A DNA stretch of 64,000 nucleotides from Candidatus Poribacteria bacterium (GTDB lineage Bacteria; Poribacteria; WGA-4E; WGA-3G). Shown here one piece after another: positions 26,634-35,470 of this stretch. The notes below the pieces were generated by a model that was not told the origin of the DNA, made no database searches, and was given only the letters and a program-made list of their open reading frames with translations. Position numbers and translations under genes: made by a program. The stretch is taken from NCBI GenBank assembly GCA_958295945.1, contig OY282386.1:4892204-4956203 (forward strand). The letters run 5' to 3'. Numbering within the stretch: the first letter of the stretch is position 1; every line of letters starts with the position of its first letter.

Positions 26634-28127
26634 TCAGTCTTCAGTCGTTTCTTGTAATTCAGAGAACTCTTTCGGGATAAACCGTTGCTGGTAAGCGTAA
26701 TTTTCCTCTGGTGGCACTGTCGCTTCAGCAACAGGCAGTGTAACGAGTTTGCTTTCTCGGATAGCTGCTTCAAATTCAGGTCTGAACTTCCGCATATAAC
26801 TTACTGCGGGCCACGATACAGCGATACCAAAGACGCAGATAGTGTTCCATGTCATCGTATCTACATTTGCAATGTTGTTCGCAACGCTTTCCAGCAAGTC
26901 AAGGTCTTCGTAAATTTCCTCTGTTTCACCGGTATTTCCCCACCTACCGCTTTCGGTGACACCAAATTTTGGTCGTGTTATGGTTGTTTGCCTACCATCT
27001 CCATCGGCAATCCGTTGAACAATATCTCGTACCCACGGTGTTCCCCATCGGCACGGTGTGCATTGTCCACACGATTCATGCGCGTAGAATTTCATGATAT
27101 TAAGCAGACAATCAACGATATTTCGCGTTTCATTCATCACAATGATGCCACCCGAACCGAGCATTGATTTTGCAAGCGTGAGGGATGTAAAATCGAGGCG
27201 AGTGTCCAATTCGTAATGTGTCAAGATTGGTGCAGAACTTCCGCCAGGAATAACCGCTTTTACCTCTTCACCACGTAAACCTCCTGCCACTTCAATGAGT
27301 TCAGTGCATGTCAAACCGAGTTCCAATTCATAAACACCCGGTTCGTTGACATCACCACTGATACAGTAAAGTTTTGTGCCTGTATTCGGATCGGGTTTTG
27401 GTGGGTCAAATCGACCGTCACCATACGTCGGTCCCATCTGTGTGTACCATTCCACTCCATTACCAACAATGAAGGGCAGATTGCACAAGGTTTCTACATT
27501 CTGCACGACGGTAGGCTTCATAAACACGCCTTCAACTGCAGGAAAAGGCGGTTTGTTCCGGGGTTGTCCACGTTTTCCTTCCAGCGATTCAATTAATCCT
27601 GTCTCTTCACCACAGATGTATGCGCCAGCTCCCGGATGTGTGTAGATGTTAATATTTAATCCTGTGCCGTGGACATTCTCCCCAAGGTACCCTCGTTCGT
27701 AAGCTTCTTTGAGGGCGGCATCTAACATCTTTTTACCGAGTGTGAACTCACCACGAATGTAGACATAAGTGGTCTCAATACCCATCGCATAACAGCAAAT
27801 CAGGATGCCTTCAATGAGCAAATGTGGATTTTTCTCCAAGACATAACGATTACTGAAAGTCCCAGGTTCACTTTCGTCGGCGTTGCAACAGAGGTAACGC
27901 GGTTCAATATCTTTGGGGACAAAACTCCATTTTAACCCCGTAGAAAAACCTGCACCGCCTCTACCCTTCAATCCAGAATCCATCACCATTTTAGTGATGT
28001 CGTCTGGTTGATATTCGGCAATTGCCTTTTCAAAACGGGTGTAACCTTCATGTTGTCTATAGACATCAAAGGTATTTATATTCGGCACATCCAGATGCTC
28101 ATAGAGAATCCGTTTTTCTTGAACCAT
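26634..28127 (-). CDS. nuoF: NADH-quinone oxidoreductase subunit F, NADH- and FMN-binding
   Basis: The 497-residue subunit oxidises NADH. GRGGAGFSTG at 55-64 and NADESEPGTF at 82-91 bind NADH and FMN. The [4Fe-4S] cluster ligands are C353, C356 and C359 in ESCGQCTPCR, with C431 later. An insertion of about 25 residues (TRPKFGVTESGRWGNTG region, 385-401) follows the cluster and is not usual for the family. AGAGGG lies before the ATG. It is separated from nuoE by an orphan gene. Confidence 0.95.
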   Translation of the reverse strand: MVQEKRILYEHLDVPNINTFDVYRQHEGYTRFEKAIAEYQPDDITKMVMDSGLKGRGGAGFSTGLKWSFVPKDIEPRYLCCNADESEPGTFSNRYVLEKNPHLLIEGILICCYAMGIETTYVYIRGEFTLGKKMLDAALKEAYERGYLGENVHGTGLNINIYTHPGAGAYICGEETGLIESLEGKRGQPRNKPPFPAVEGVFMKPTVVQNVETLCNLPFIVGNGVEWYTQMGPTYGDGRFDPPKPDPNTGTKLYCISGDVNEPGVYELELGLTCTELIEVAGGLRGEEVKAVIPGGSSAPILTHYELDTRLDFTSLTLAKSMLGSGGIIVMNETRNIVDCLLNIMKFYAHESCGQCTPCRWGTPWVRDIVQRIADGDGRQTTITRPKFGVTESGRWGNTGETEEIYEDLDLLESVANNIANVDTMTWNTICVFGIAVSWPAVSYMRKFRPEFEAAIRESKLVTLPVAEATVPPEENYAYQQRFIPKEFSELQETTED

Positions 28128-28487
28128 ATTTTCCCTCTACATATTGTCTCGTAATCACAAATAAGCAGTTTTAAACTTCATATTCAGCATTTCCTGACGC
28201 GAATTTTGTAACTTGAATTGAACATAGTGAAATCCGTAAGTGTTAATTTAAGAAATGAACCCGTTTTTTATGGAAGTTAGGCAGTTTAATCCTTGTTTGA
28301 ATCCTGAATTTACGCCAAATATGCTTTTGGCATTGTCGATTTTTTGCAAACTCAGCCCCGAACTACAAGACTCATTCTAGGATTTGATACCTCCATGGTT
28401 TTTTAGAACTGGTCGACAGAATCAATATATTCATAGTAGCGTTTTCAAGAACGATAGTCCTTACTTTTCTTTACAACATCAGGGCAC
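28128..28487. other. 360-bp spacer with a repeat shared with 29228-29252
   Basis: I see no gene. The segment 28211-28235 (centred on TTGAATTGAACATAGTG) matches 29228-29252 at about 20 of 25 positions in the same orientation. The two copies flank the orphan gene between nuoF and nuoE. A similar TTGAATATAGTAG occurs at the MITE near 20580. Confidence 0.45.
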
Positions 28488-29105
28488 CTAAATATGTTTA
28501 GTGTCCAATAAGGGACCTTCTTTTGCTATTCCCTTAAAGATTCCATCAAAGTAAATTGAAACTTTCATGAATTCAAAATAATCCCTAATTTTCCAAATCT
28601 GCGTATGATTATCAGTGAGATCGAGATCACTAAAGGTTTGTATCTCAAATACTCTTCGAAGAACAAGTCCAAGAATACCTCCTAATTTATTTTCTCCCCA
28701 AATTATGTTTATATCACTTATACTTGCCTGTATATCATCACCAATTGGCTTCAATACTGATTTATATAAATTATCGTATTCTTCTAATGACATGTCTTTA
28801 GGACACTCTTTGGAAAACTCTATGAATATATCATGAACAATAGATGAATAAGTAGATTGTGCTTCTGCTTTGTCATCAATACTTTGAATTACTTCCGAGC
28901 GAGAAAGCACATAAATACAATAACCAGTAATAAAAGCCGTGGTGAGACCTATACAAACTTGTTGATTATATTTTTTCGGTAGTTTAAGTTTTTTGAGTTT
29001 TTGTTGCGCTTTACGCTCATATACTAAAGATTTAGCTAAATAGACAACTTCTTTTGCTATAGTCAATTTATCGCTAAATATATCTGATACAGCAAGTTTC
29101 TTCAT
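28488..29105 (-). CDS. Uncharacterised membrane-anchored protein between nuoE and nuoF
   Basis: I do not recognise it. From the ATG at 29105 (GAGG eight bases before it) it has about 205 residues; an upstream ATG at 29171 lacks a ribosome site. One hydrophobic segment (VCIGLTTAFITGYCIYVL) follows a lysine-rich stretch (KAQQKLKKLKLPKKY). The rest is acidic and helical, with no catalytic motif evident. It is bracketed by direct repeats, has an AT-rich composition, and is not a complex I subunit, so it was probably inserted into the operon. Confidence 0.5.
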   Translation of the reverse strand: MKKLAVSDIFSDKLTIAKEVVYLAKSLVYERKAQQKLKKLKLPKKYNQQVCIGLTTAFITGYCIYVLSRSEVIQSIDDKAEAQSTYSSIVHDIFIEFSKECPKDMSLEEYDNLYKSVLKPIGDDIQASISDINIIWGENKLGGILGLVLRRVFEIQTFSDLDLTDNHTQIWKIRDYFEFMKVSIYFDGIFKGIAKEGPLLDTKHI

Positions 29106-29227
29106 CGTTGATACCTCATCATTCGTTGCAGTATACGCCTTTACATTGGTAGGTTCACATATCAGTTCCATAATTCATTTTTTTCTTTGCTATTGACAGC
29201 ATTCTGTTTAACGATCATTCACTTTTA

Positions 29228-29252
29228 GGTTGAATTGAACACAGTAAAACCC
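29228..29252. repeat. Second copy of the TTGAATTGAACAYAGTR repeat
   Basis: Same orientation as 28211-28235, 20 of 25 positions shared; the pair brackets the orphan gene. Confidence 0.45.
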
Positions 29253-29279
29253 AACAAATTCCAATTTGTGACATGTCCT

Positions 29280-29804
29280 CTAATTGGGAAGTTGCTCCAA
29301 AATTTTATCAACTTTTTCGGGTGTCAAATTCTTATATAAATCGTCATTTACCATAATAACGGGGGCGACATCACAAGAAGCAAGACATTCTACCTTCATT
29401 AAAGTGAACTTACCATCATCAGTTGTGCCTTTTGCCAGATCTGTTTCCGATGCAACGTCTGTCCCGAGTTTTGTTTTGAGATGATCCAAAACTACCTTAC
29501 AGTCGCGGAGGGCACAAGGTAACGTTTGACAGATACGTATTACGTATTCACCTACAGGTTCCTCAAAGAACATCGGATAGAAGGTCACCACATCCTTTAC
29601 CTTCATGACAGTGACCTCCAACAGTTCTGCCACATACCGCATCACAGCAGGGGTGATATAACCCTCTTGCCGTTGTGCGAGGTGGAGTGTTGGCAGCATT
29701 GCTGCTTCTTTTACAGGGTATCGACCAATCAGTTCGTCAAATACCTGTTTGTTTTCTTCGTTAAACTGAAATGGTGTTTCAATTTGGACTATTTCATCTG
29801 ACAT
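29280..29804 (-). CDS. nuoE: NADH-quinone oxidoreductase subunit E
   Basis: A 174-residue thioredoxin-like [2Fe-2S] subunit. The cluster ligands are C92 and C97 (ICQTLPCALRDC) and C140 and C144 (VECLASCDVAPV), with the family's usual spacing. AAGGAAAATATAG precedes the ATG. It lies between the cargo block that follows nuoD and the orphan gene before nuoF. Confidence 0.94.
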   Translation of the reverse strand: MSDEIVQIETPFQFNEENKQVFDELIGRYPVKEAAMLPTLHLAQRQEGYITPAVMRYVAELLEVTVMKVKDVVTFYPMFFEEPVGEYVIRICQTLPCALRDCKVVLDHLKTKLGTDVASETDLAKGTTDDGKFTLMKVECLASCDVAPVIMVNDDLYKNLTPEKVDKILEQLPN

Positions 29805-29881
29805 CTATATTTTCCTTTTCTTGACTATCAGTCGTCAGCAATTGTCAATCTCTAAGATATTTGAAATCTATTGTGTAAGTC

Positions 29882-30079
29882 CTATTTTTTAGAATGAAGT
29901 TTCCAGATTAGGTATGCAAAACCGCCTATCAGGAGTATAGTGTTTAAGATCAGAAGTTGAATAATAATAAAGTCCGCTATAGATTTGGAAACATCGACAC
30001 ATCCATTAAAAGAGATGCCCATACAAATCATAACGAAAAAATTCAGTGCTATTCGGCATAAACGTAATTTACTTCTCAT
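29882..30079 (-). CDS. Small membrane protein, function unknown
   Basis: From the ATG at 30079 it has about 65 residues with two hydrophobic segments (IALNFFVMICMGISFNGCV and IIIQLLILNTILLIGGFAYLI blocks). An upstream ATG at 30127 would overlap the preceding gene. Not recognised. It lies between hicA and nuoE with the next small gene. Confidence 0.4.
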   Translation of the reverse strand: MRSKLRLCRIALNFFVMICMGISFNGCVDVSKSIADFIIIQLLILNTILLIGGFAYLIWKLHSKK

Positions 30080-30101
30080 CAAAACAACTTTTAGCAAATC
30101 T

Positions 30102-30383
30102 TCAAATGTTGGCAGAAAAAATCGCACGCTTTGGACCAGTAATTATAAACAGTAGTTCACCATTTCGAAAATCTTTAGACACTTCATTTTTAACGAGTTT
30201 TCCAGAGAAATCGAAGACTTTGAAGTTCCCCTTTTTGGCATAGATGAGAAACGTTTTTGCTGCATGAACCGAAGGAAAATCATCTGATTCTAATAGTCCT
30301 TGAGCATGTGTATAGGTAAATACTGTTGAAATTGAAAAAATCACTATTACCGTCAATATTCTAAACCAAACACTTTTAATCAT
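30102..30383 (-). CDS. Small secreted protein, function unknown
   Basis: From the ATG at 30383, nine bases after AAGG, it has 93 residues with a clear signal peptide (MIKSVWFRILTVIVIFSIS and then THAQ). The mature part contains GNFKVFDFSGKLVKNEV. Not recognised. Some T9SS-type or sheath proteins end with FDFSGKLVK-like strands, so it might be a remnant of a secretion-sorting tail; this is speculative. Confidence 0.4.
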   Translation of the reverse strand: MIKSVWFRILTVIVIFSISTVFTYTHAQGLLESDDFPSVHAAKTFLIYAKKGNFKVFDFSGKLVKNEVSKDFRNGELLFIITGPKRAIFSANI

Positions 30384-30430
30384 GAGCATCATCCTTATTC
30401 TATCCGAACTCATCATTTAATTCAAAACTG

Positions 30431-30637
30431 CTACAATTCACTTTCTTCAATTTCACTGATTTTCATAATATGTCTCTGCAACCCACGCTTAAGCGTTTTA
30501 TTCCTGTGCACAGGCACGGAAATCCGGACCGGAACGCCATCTTTACCATAAATGTGGTGGCTGCCTTTAATTCGCTTTAACTGCCAATTGTGCTTTTCTA
30601 ATAAACGGCAAAACGCTTTACCGGTTAACACTTTCAA
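30431..30637 (-). CDS. hicA: HicA-type mRNA interferase toxin
   Basis: The 68-residue protein has the HicA double-stranded RNA-binding-like fold signature. [14 protein letters not shown] holds the catalytic histidine (about H27). It begins with TTG at 30637, overlapping the hicB stop in TTGA, so production depends on hicB translation. Order is antitoxin first, then toxin. Toxin activity is inferred from family. Confidence 0.88.
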   Translation of the reverse strand: MKVLTGKAFCRLLEKHNWQLKRIKGSHHIYGKDGVPVRISVPVHRNKTLKRGLQRHIMKISEIEESEL

Positions 30638-30837
30638 ACAGCTATCTCCATCACTCTACCATTTTCTGTTATTTTTACAGTGTTAACATCTACAGATAAA
30701 CACCCCTCAATTGCTTCATAAATGTTTTCAAGCAATTCTTCAAAGGTGTCACCTTGTGTGGCACAACCGGCGATTGATGGTACTTCTGCCCAATATCCAC
30801 CCTCTTCAGCTTCGTGAATAACAACCTTTAGTTTCAT
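30634..30837 (-). CDS. hicB: HicB-type antitoxin
   Basis: About 67 residues from the ATG at 30837, nine bases after [26 protein letters not shown] and the following [13 protein letters not shown] helix are the HicB partial RNase-H-like fold. There is no C-terminal DNA-binding domain, so control may be through HicA alone. It pairs with hicA. Confidence 0.88.
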   Translation of the reverse strand: MKLKVVIHEAEEGGYWAEVPSIAGCATQGDTFEELLENIYEAIEGCLSVDVNTVKITENGRVMEIAV

Positions 30838-30888
30838 ACTATTTAACTCCACTCATTCAAAGTTATTTTATCTGTAGTTGACAACGGG

Positions 30889-31638
30889 TTAACTGCTTGC
30901 TTTCAAACGTGCAATTTCTTCACGAAGCATTGCAACTTCTGCTTCTGCAGTTTCTGCGCGTGTAACTTCTTGCTCAACGAGTGCTTCAGCATTTACAGCA
31001 CGTGCAGCTTGTTCCTCTGCGCGTGCTTCTGCTAATTCTGCACGTGTCTGAACCCATTCGTCCGCAACAGGATCATAAATCCGTATCTCTCCATCCTGAA
31101 GACGGAAATCCAAACCCAAAACCGAAGAACGAATACCTTCATGTTCATCGGGTGGAATCGGCATATAAAGACCGTCTTCTAACGAAAAACCCATCAATGG
31201 AGTTGGTAAGGACAATCCCTCTGCATCATATAAGAAGTAATCTTGGACCTCCAGTGATGCGTAGATATCCATCTTTTCATTTAAGTCTTTTTCATAAGTA
31301 CTATCACTGGAGAACTCCATCACGAAATCGGGTGCTTTCCCTTCTTCCCATGTTTTATACGTTTTTCGCAGTTTTGGGTTTATACCAAAACAGACGAGTA
31401 CATCAGGAGATATACATTTCCGTGGATTTCCCTCTCTGTAATACATCATTATATCACCAGAGATATAAACATCAGGTTTATTTGTAAAGTGTGCTTCAAG
31501 AGCTTGCAGCGTCCATATTAGCAGTCTCAAATGATAATCGCTTGCAGCCATGGGTTTTCCATCTTCTTCAGGATAATGGATCGTCCTGTCTGTAGGGACA
31601 AAAGGGATAGAGGATTCTTCTGTATAGGCGCGTGCCAT
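30889..31638 (-). CDS. Uma2 family (PD-(D/E)xK-like) protein with coiled-coil tail
   Basis: About 249 residues from the ATG at 31638 (AAGGAG seven bases before). The Uma2 core is visible: SPDVLVCFG, APDFVMEFSSDSTYEKD and the LYDAEG strand, with D/E/K residues in the arrangement of a restriction-like nuclease. The last 50 residues are a charged coiled coil (AELAEARAEEQAARAV then LREEIARLKA). The family is abundant in cyanobacteria and Poribacteria-like genomes and has no settled function. It is part of the cargo block. Confidence 0.78.
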   Translation of the reverse strand: MARAYTEESSIPFVPTDRTIHYPEEDGKPMAASDYHLRLLIWTLQALEAHFTNKPDVYISGDIMMYYREGNPRKCISPDVLVCFGINPKLRKTYKTWEEGKAPDFVMEFSSDSTYEKDLNEKMDIYASLEVQDYFLYDAEGLSLPTPLMGFSLEDGLYMPIPPDEHEGIRSSVLGLDFRLQDGEIRIYDPVADEWVQTRAELAEARAEEQAARAVNAEALVEQEVTRAETAEAEVAMLREEIARLKASS

Positions 31639-31701
31639 TCTGTTTCTCCTTAACATAACTTTTAATACTATCGCTTCCTATTTCGCATCTTCATCCATAA
31701 G

Positions 31702-32043
31702 TTAGTATTTTCCCCAAAACTGCATTCGGTTTTTTTCCGGATCTCTTATGTCAAAACACGCAAGACCGTCCTCATTTTCCAAAGGTCTCAATCGCAACCC
31801 TTTTGATTTCAATTCTTGATGAACAACCCTCACACTTTCAACGTGAAGAACGACCTTCTGTCTACCTTCGTTCGGTTTGCTTGCACTGTGAAGACATAGT
31901 TTACATTCACCAGTGTTAAACCGAAAAAACCGATGTTCAGGAAATGGCTGGTCTTCGTCTGGTGTTAATCCAACAACATCTCTATAAAATGCGATAACAG
32001 ACTTCATGTCTTTCACAAAAAGGATGATGCCGCTAAGATACAT
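31702..32043 (-). CDS. VOC/glyoxalase-fold protein
   Basis: About 113 residues from the ATG at 32043. SGIILFVKDMKSVIAFYRDV is the typical first strand and helix, and CFDIRDPEKNRMQFWGK the last strand. It belongs to the vicinal oxygen chelate fold. The metal-binding residues are not all clear, so it may be an enzyme or a binding protein. It is the cargo gene next to nuoD. Confidence 0.72.
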   Translation of the reverse strand: MYLSGIILFVKDMKSVIAFYRDVVGLTPDEDQPFPEHRFFRFNTGECKLCLHSASKPNEGRQKVVLHVESVRVVHQELKSKGLRLRPLENEDGLACFDIRDPEKNRMQFWGKY

Positions 32044-32090
32044 GGTTATCTGTTCCCTTATTTTCATAGAAGGATGTTGTGCTAAAGAGG

Positions 32091-33287
32091 TTACCTATCC
32101 AACTCCCCGGCAATAACATTCAAGCTACCTAAAACAGCCACAGTATCCGATACCATACCACCCTCTAACATGTGTGGGAGTGCTTGGAAATGAAAGAAAC
32201 TCGGTGGACGAATCCGAATCCGATATCCTGTGCCGCTACCATCGCTTACAATATAGAAACCTAATTCTCCATTTGGTGATTCCGTCGCACAATAATGATC
32301 TCCCTGAGGTGGTTGCACACCGTGACCATCCATCACAATCTTAAAATGGTGGATCAATCCTTCTATATGTCCATAAGCATCCGATTTGTCAGGCATCATA
32401 ACTTTGTTGTCTTCAAGACTGAATGGACCTTCAGGTAGGTTATCAAGTGCTTGTCCAACAATACCGCAGCTTTGAATCATCTCTTCCATACGAACCAGAT
32501 ACCGATCATAGACATCACCGTTTGTACCGACTGGCACATCAAATTGGAATTTTTCGTAAGAAGAATACGGTTCAGCTTTACGGAGGTCGTGGGAAACACC
32601 TGTTGCACGCAAATTGGGACCGGTCAAGCCGTAATTAATCGCATCTTCTGGAGATATAACTCCGACTCCTTTAGTCCTATCCATCCAAATTCGGTTGCGT
32701 GTTAACAAAGTGTGCGTTTCTTTCAACGCCTTTGGAAAATTTGTGATGAAATCTCGTGCGTCATTTTCAAAACCATCATAAAGGTCACGGAACACGCCAC
32801 CTACACGCGTATAACTCGTTGTCAACCGCGCGCCAGTAGTTTTTTCAAAGATGCTGTAGAGTTTTTCGCGTTCTCTAAAACTATAAAGGAAGACTGAAAA
32901 GGCACCTAAATCCAACGCAGCAGTTCCGAGCCAAAGCAGATGGTCAGCCAGTCGAGAAAGTTCAGCCATCAAGACACGAATATATTGGCAACGTTCCGGC
33001 ACTTCAATTCCGAGCAACTGTTCCACTGCAAGCACATAACCAAAATTATTAGATAATGGTGATAGATAATTCATACGGTCAGTTACAACGATGAACTGGT
33101 TATAATCCAAATGTTCACCAAGTTTTTCAAAACCGGTATGTAAGTAGCCTGCATGAGGTGTCGCCTTCAAAATGGTTTCACCATCAAGTTCTAATACAAT
33201 TCGTAGGGTGCCGTGCGTCGCAGGATGTTGCGGTCCGAAACTGAGAACCATCTTCTCACCTGTTGTGCGTTCCATCCCACCTTGCAT
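32091..33287 (-). CDS. nuoD: NADH-quinone oxidoreductase subunit D
   Basis: The 398-residue subunit forms part of the quinone site. FGPQHPATHGTLR near the start holds the conserved histidines, and ATESPNGELGFYIVSDGSG and YRIRIRPPSF near the end are family hallmarks. AAAGGAG precedes the ATG. It is a separate gene from nuoC here, and is followed by the cargo block. Confidence 0.95.
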   Translation of the reverse strand: MQGGMERTTGEKMVLSFGPQHPATHGTLRIVLELDGETILKATPHAGYLHTGFEKLGEHLDYNQFIVVTDRMNYLSPLSNNFGYVLAVEQLLGIEVPERCQYIRVLMAELSRLADHLLWLGTAALDLGAFSVFLYSFREREKLYSIFEKTTGARLTTSYTRVGGVFRDLYDGFENDARDFITNFPKALKETHTLLTRNRIWMDRTKGVGVISPEDAINYGLTGPNLRATGVSHDLRKAEPYSSYEKFQFDVPVGTNGDVYDRYLVRMEEMIQSCGIVGQALDNLPEGPFSLEDNKVMMPDKSDAYGHIEGLIHHFKIVMDGHGVQPPQGDHYCATESPNGELGFYIVSDGSGTGYRIRIRPPSFFHFQALPHMLEGGMVSDTVAVLGSLNVIAGELDR

Positions 33288-33315
33288 AGTAAACTCCTTT
33301 TATTAAAAGTGACTT

Positions 33316-33406
33316 ATACCAAATTGACGTGATTATTATATTTTTTGATAAAGGCAGCATTACGAGGCACGGAGACCTCGCGGGACAAATCGGGTTAATT
33401 TGGTAT
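33316..33406. mobile_element. 91-bp MITE-like element between nuoD and a small gene
   Basis: ATACCAAATTGAC at 33316-33328 pairs with GTTAATTTGGTAT at 33394-33406. A CGAGG/CCTCG stem lies in the middle (33363-33380). TA edges fit a TA target. Its end forms the stop region of the next small frame. Confidence 0.5.
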
Positions 33407-33591
33407 TACACTTTTCCGTTTTGAATTGTTGATCTTTTTTGAGCCGTTGGTCGTTGATCTTTTTTGAGCCGTTGATATTTACTGTTTACTTGTTGAAATT
33501 TTTTCTGAACGAATCCTAAAACCCAACATAGAATACCTATCCAAACACAAGCGAAAAAAGTCAATAGAATTGATCCACCAAAAATACTCAT
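33406..33591 (-). CDS. Small single-helix membrane protein with tandem-repeat tail
   Basis: A 61-residue frame whose start is supported by GAGGGAAG four bases before the ATG. One transmembrane segment (LLTFFACVWIGILCWVLG) is followed by a lysine/glutamine-rich tail. The tail is encoded by two copies of a 25-base unit containing TTGATCTTTTTTGAGCC (33428-33474). Not recognised; between nuoC and nuoD. Confidence 0.4.
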   Translation of the reverse strand: MSIFGGSILLTFFACVWIGILCWVLGFVQKKFQQVNSKYQRLKKDQRPTAQKRSTIQNGKV

Positions 33592-33634
33592 AATCTTCCC
33601 TCAATGTTTTAAACACCATTTCCCGCATATCACA

Positions 33635-33772
33635 CTATTGCGGAGGTGAATTAAAGTATTGATACATCCACCGCATAAGATCCGAGCAGAGGAAAACGAA
33701 CCGCCAAAAGACATAGACTGTCCCGATAACTAAGCACGACATTTTGCAGGTTCTCAAGATTCTGTTTTTCAT
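33635..33772 (-). CDS. Possible 45-residue membrane peptide
   Basis: ATG at 33772 to TAG at 33635 on the minus strand, with one hydrophobic stretch (LVIGTVYVFWRFVFLC). No good ribosome site. It lies in the nuoC-nuoD gap. Weak call. Confidence 0.25.
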   Translation of the reverse strand: MKNRILRTCKMSCLVIGTVYVFWRFVFLCSDLMRWMYQYFNSPPQ

Positions 33773-33821
33773 TTATCTGATAACACTTAGTAGTTCGCAC
33801 TTACCTGTTGCATTAAGCATT

Positions 33822-34361
33822 CTATTTATCAAAATTGAAACTTTCTCGCTCACCACGTCCACGTAGCGGATAATCCTTTCGGAGCGGGTGTCCCTCAAAA
33901 TCGTCTGGCATTAGAATGCGGCGCAGGTCGGGGTGTCCTTCAAAGTCAATTCCAAACATATCATAAGTTTCGCGTTCTAACCAGTTTGCAGCTTTCCATA
34001 ACTCCGTCACCGATTGGATTTTTAAATCTTTTTCAGACACAGGCACTTTGACACGTATTCGTGAAGTTTCACCTTCAAAAGTATATAACTGATAAACGAC
34101 CATGAATCTGGCATAGTCATACTGCATCAATTCTGATTCTAATTGCGAATTGTCAACTGCAGTGACATCAACAAGGAATGAATATGCAAGGTCTGTCTTT
34201 AAATATTCTAACAGTGTATAACTACTTTCTTTGCTGACAACAACGAATACATCGTCACTTGTTTCCGAATCTGCCAAGAGTGCATCTGAAAACTTCTCGC
34301 GCAGTTTCTCAAGCACAAGAGGCTGCGTCTCTTCAATAATTTCTTCTTTTTCTTCATTCAT
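33822..34361 (-). CDS. nuoC: NADH-quinone oxidoreductase subunit C
   Basis: About 179 residues from the ATG at 34361, which overlaps the nuoB stop by eight bases; an upstream in-frame ATG at 34394 lies inside nuo[21 protein letters not shown] and [19 protein letters not shown] are the family signature. It is a peripheral-arm subunit near the quinone site. Confidence 0.94.
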   Translation of the reverse strand: MNEEKEEIIEETQPLVLEKLREKFSDALLADSETSDDVFVVVSKESSYTLLEYLKTDLAYSFLVDVTAVDNSQLESELMQYDYARFMVVYQLYTFEGETSRIRVKVPVSEKDLKIQSVTELWKAANWLERETYDMFGIDFEGHPDLRRILMPDDFEGHPLRKDYPLRGRGERESFNFDK

Positions 34362-34881
34362 TATAAGCGACCTCAGAACCTTTAGGCAATTCACCTTTAT
34401 GGATTTGCCGTTGCACTTGCATCACAGCATCAATCAAATCTTCGGGACGAGGCGGACATCCGGGAATATAAACATCAACCGGCAGAAATTGGTCAACACC
34501 TTGAATTAAGGTATAGGTGTCAAAAACACCTCCACAGGAAGCACATGCCCCCATTGAGATGACCCATTTCGGTTCTGGCATTTGATCGTATATTCTTTTC
34601 AGCACAGGCATCATTTTGATAGAAATCCGTCCTGATACAATGAGCAGATCGGATTGTCGTGGAGAGAAGCGAATCGCCTCAGAACCGAAGCGAGAAAGGT
34701 CATATTTGGAAGCCAACGTAGCCATCATTTCTATAGCACAACATGCGGTACCGAACGGCATTGGCCACAATGAATTTTTACGTCCCCAGTTGACAACTTT
34801 GTCAATAGTCGTTGTGATGATATTACCATCAGTTCGCTCGGTGCTTGAACCATTTTCTATATTGGTATTGGCTAATCCCAT
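34354..34881 (-). CDS. nuoB: NADH-quinone oxidoreductase subunit B
   Basis: About 175 residues from ATG 34881, six bases after AAGGAGG and overlapping the nuoA end. The terminal N2 [4Fe-4S] cluster ligands are the adjacent cysteines in [10 protein letters not shown] (C47, C48), GACASCGG (C113) and IPGCPPRPE (C142). It passes electrons to quinone. Coupled to nuoA and nuoC by overlaps. Confidence 0.95.
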   Translation of the reverse strand: MGLANTNIENGSSTERTDGNIITTTIDKVVNWGRKNSLWPMPFGTACCAIEMMATLASKYDLSRFGSEAIRFSPRQSDLLIVSGRISIKMMPVLKRIYDQMPEPKWVISMGACASCGGVFDTYTLIQGVDQFLPVDVYIPGCPPRPEDLIDAVMQVQRQIHKGELPKGSEVAYNE

Positions 34882-35240
34882 GTTAAGCCTCCTTTTTTCC
34901 AAGCGTAAACGTAACCCAGCAAGAGAATACCGATAAAGACCAGCATCTCAACTAAAATAAATGTTCCATTTTCTACAGACATCTTCTTAAAGACCACTGC
35001 CCATGGATAGAGAAAGACTACTTCAATATCAAAAATAATGAAGAGCATCGCGATAAGGTCAAACCGGATGGAGAATCTTTGTCTTGCATCACCGACCGGT
35101 TGCACACCAGATTCGTAGACAGAAAGTTTGACACGGTTGGGTTTTTTGGGACCAAGAAGGTGGGTAAGCGAAAGATTCACAGCTGCAAACAAGACTGCAA
35201 ATATCACTAAAAACACTATTGGAAGATAATCTATTAACAT
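34872..35240 (-). CDS. nuoA: NADH-quinone oxidoreductase subunit A
   Basis: A 122-residue, three-helix subunit, first gene of the locus. [19 protein letters not shown] is the conserved loop, and [16 protein letters not shown] the second helix with its acidic residues. It follows a likely promoter at 35377-35404 with about 130 bases of leader. Confidence 0.95.
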   Translation of the reverse strand: MLIDYLPIVFLVIFAVLFAAVNLSLTHLLGPKKPNRVKLSVYESGVQPVGDARQRFSIRFDLIAMLFIIFDIEVVFLYPWAVVFKKMSVENGTFILVEMLVFIGILLLGYVYAWKKGGLTWD

Positions 35241-35376
35241 TTGATTAAATCTATTAAGCCTCCAGCAACAGAAGAACTATAACCCTTAATTTACATTGGT
35301 AGCGGTTGTAATTCTGACGTTGCGAATTCTATGATTTTCGTACAAATTACAAGTAAATTTGTAATACGTGCTTATA

Positions 35377-35404
35377 ATTTTACATATTCAAATAAAAGTG
35401 TCAA
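35377..35404 (-). promoter_or_regulatory. Likely sigma-70 promoter of the nuo locus
   Basis: TTGACA (35399-35404) and TAAAAT (35377-35382) with a 16-base spacer on the minus strand. Just downstream, 35341-35363 is a near-palindrome (TACAAATTACAAGTAAATTTGTA-like) that could be an operator. Confidence 0.6.
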
Positions 35405-35470
35405 GTATTTTTCAATAAATAATACGATTTTTTTGAAATATAGTTGAAAAAACTTAAAACAATTCACACA

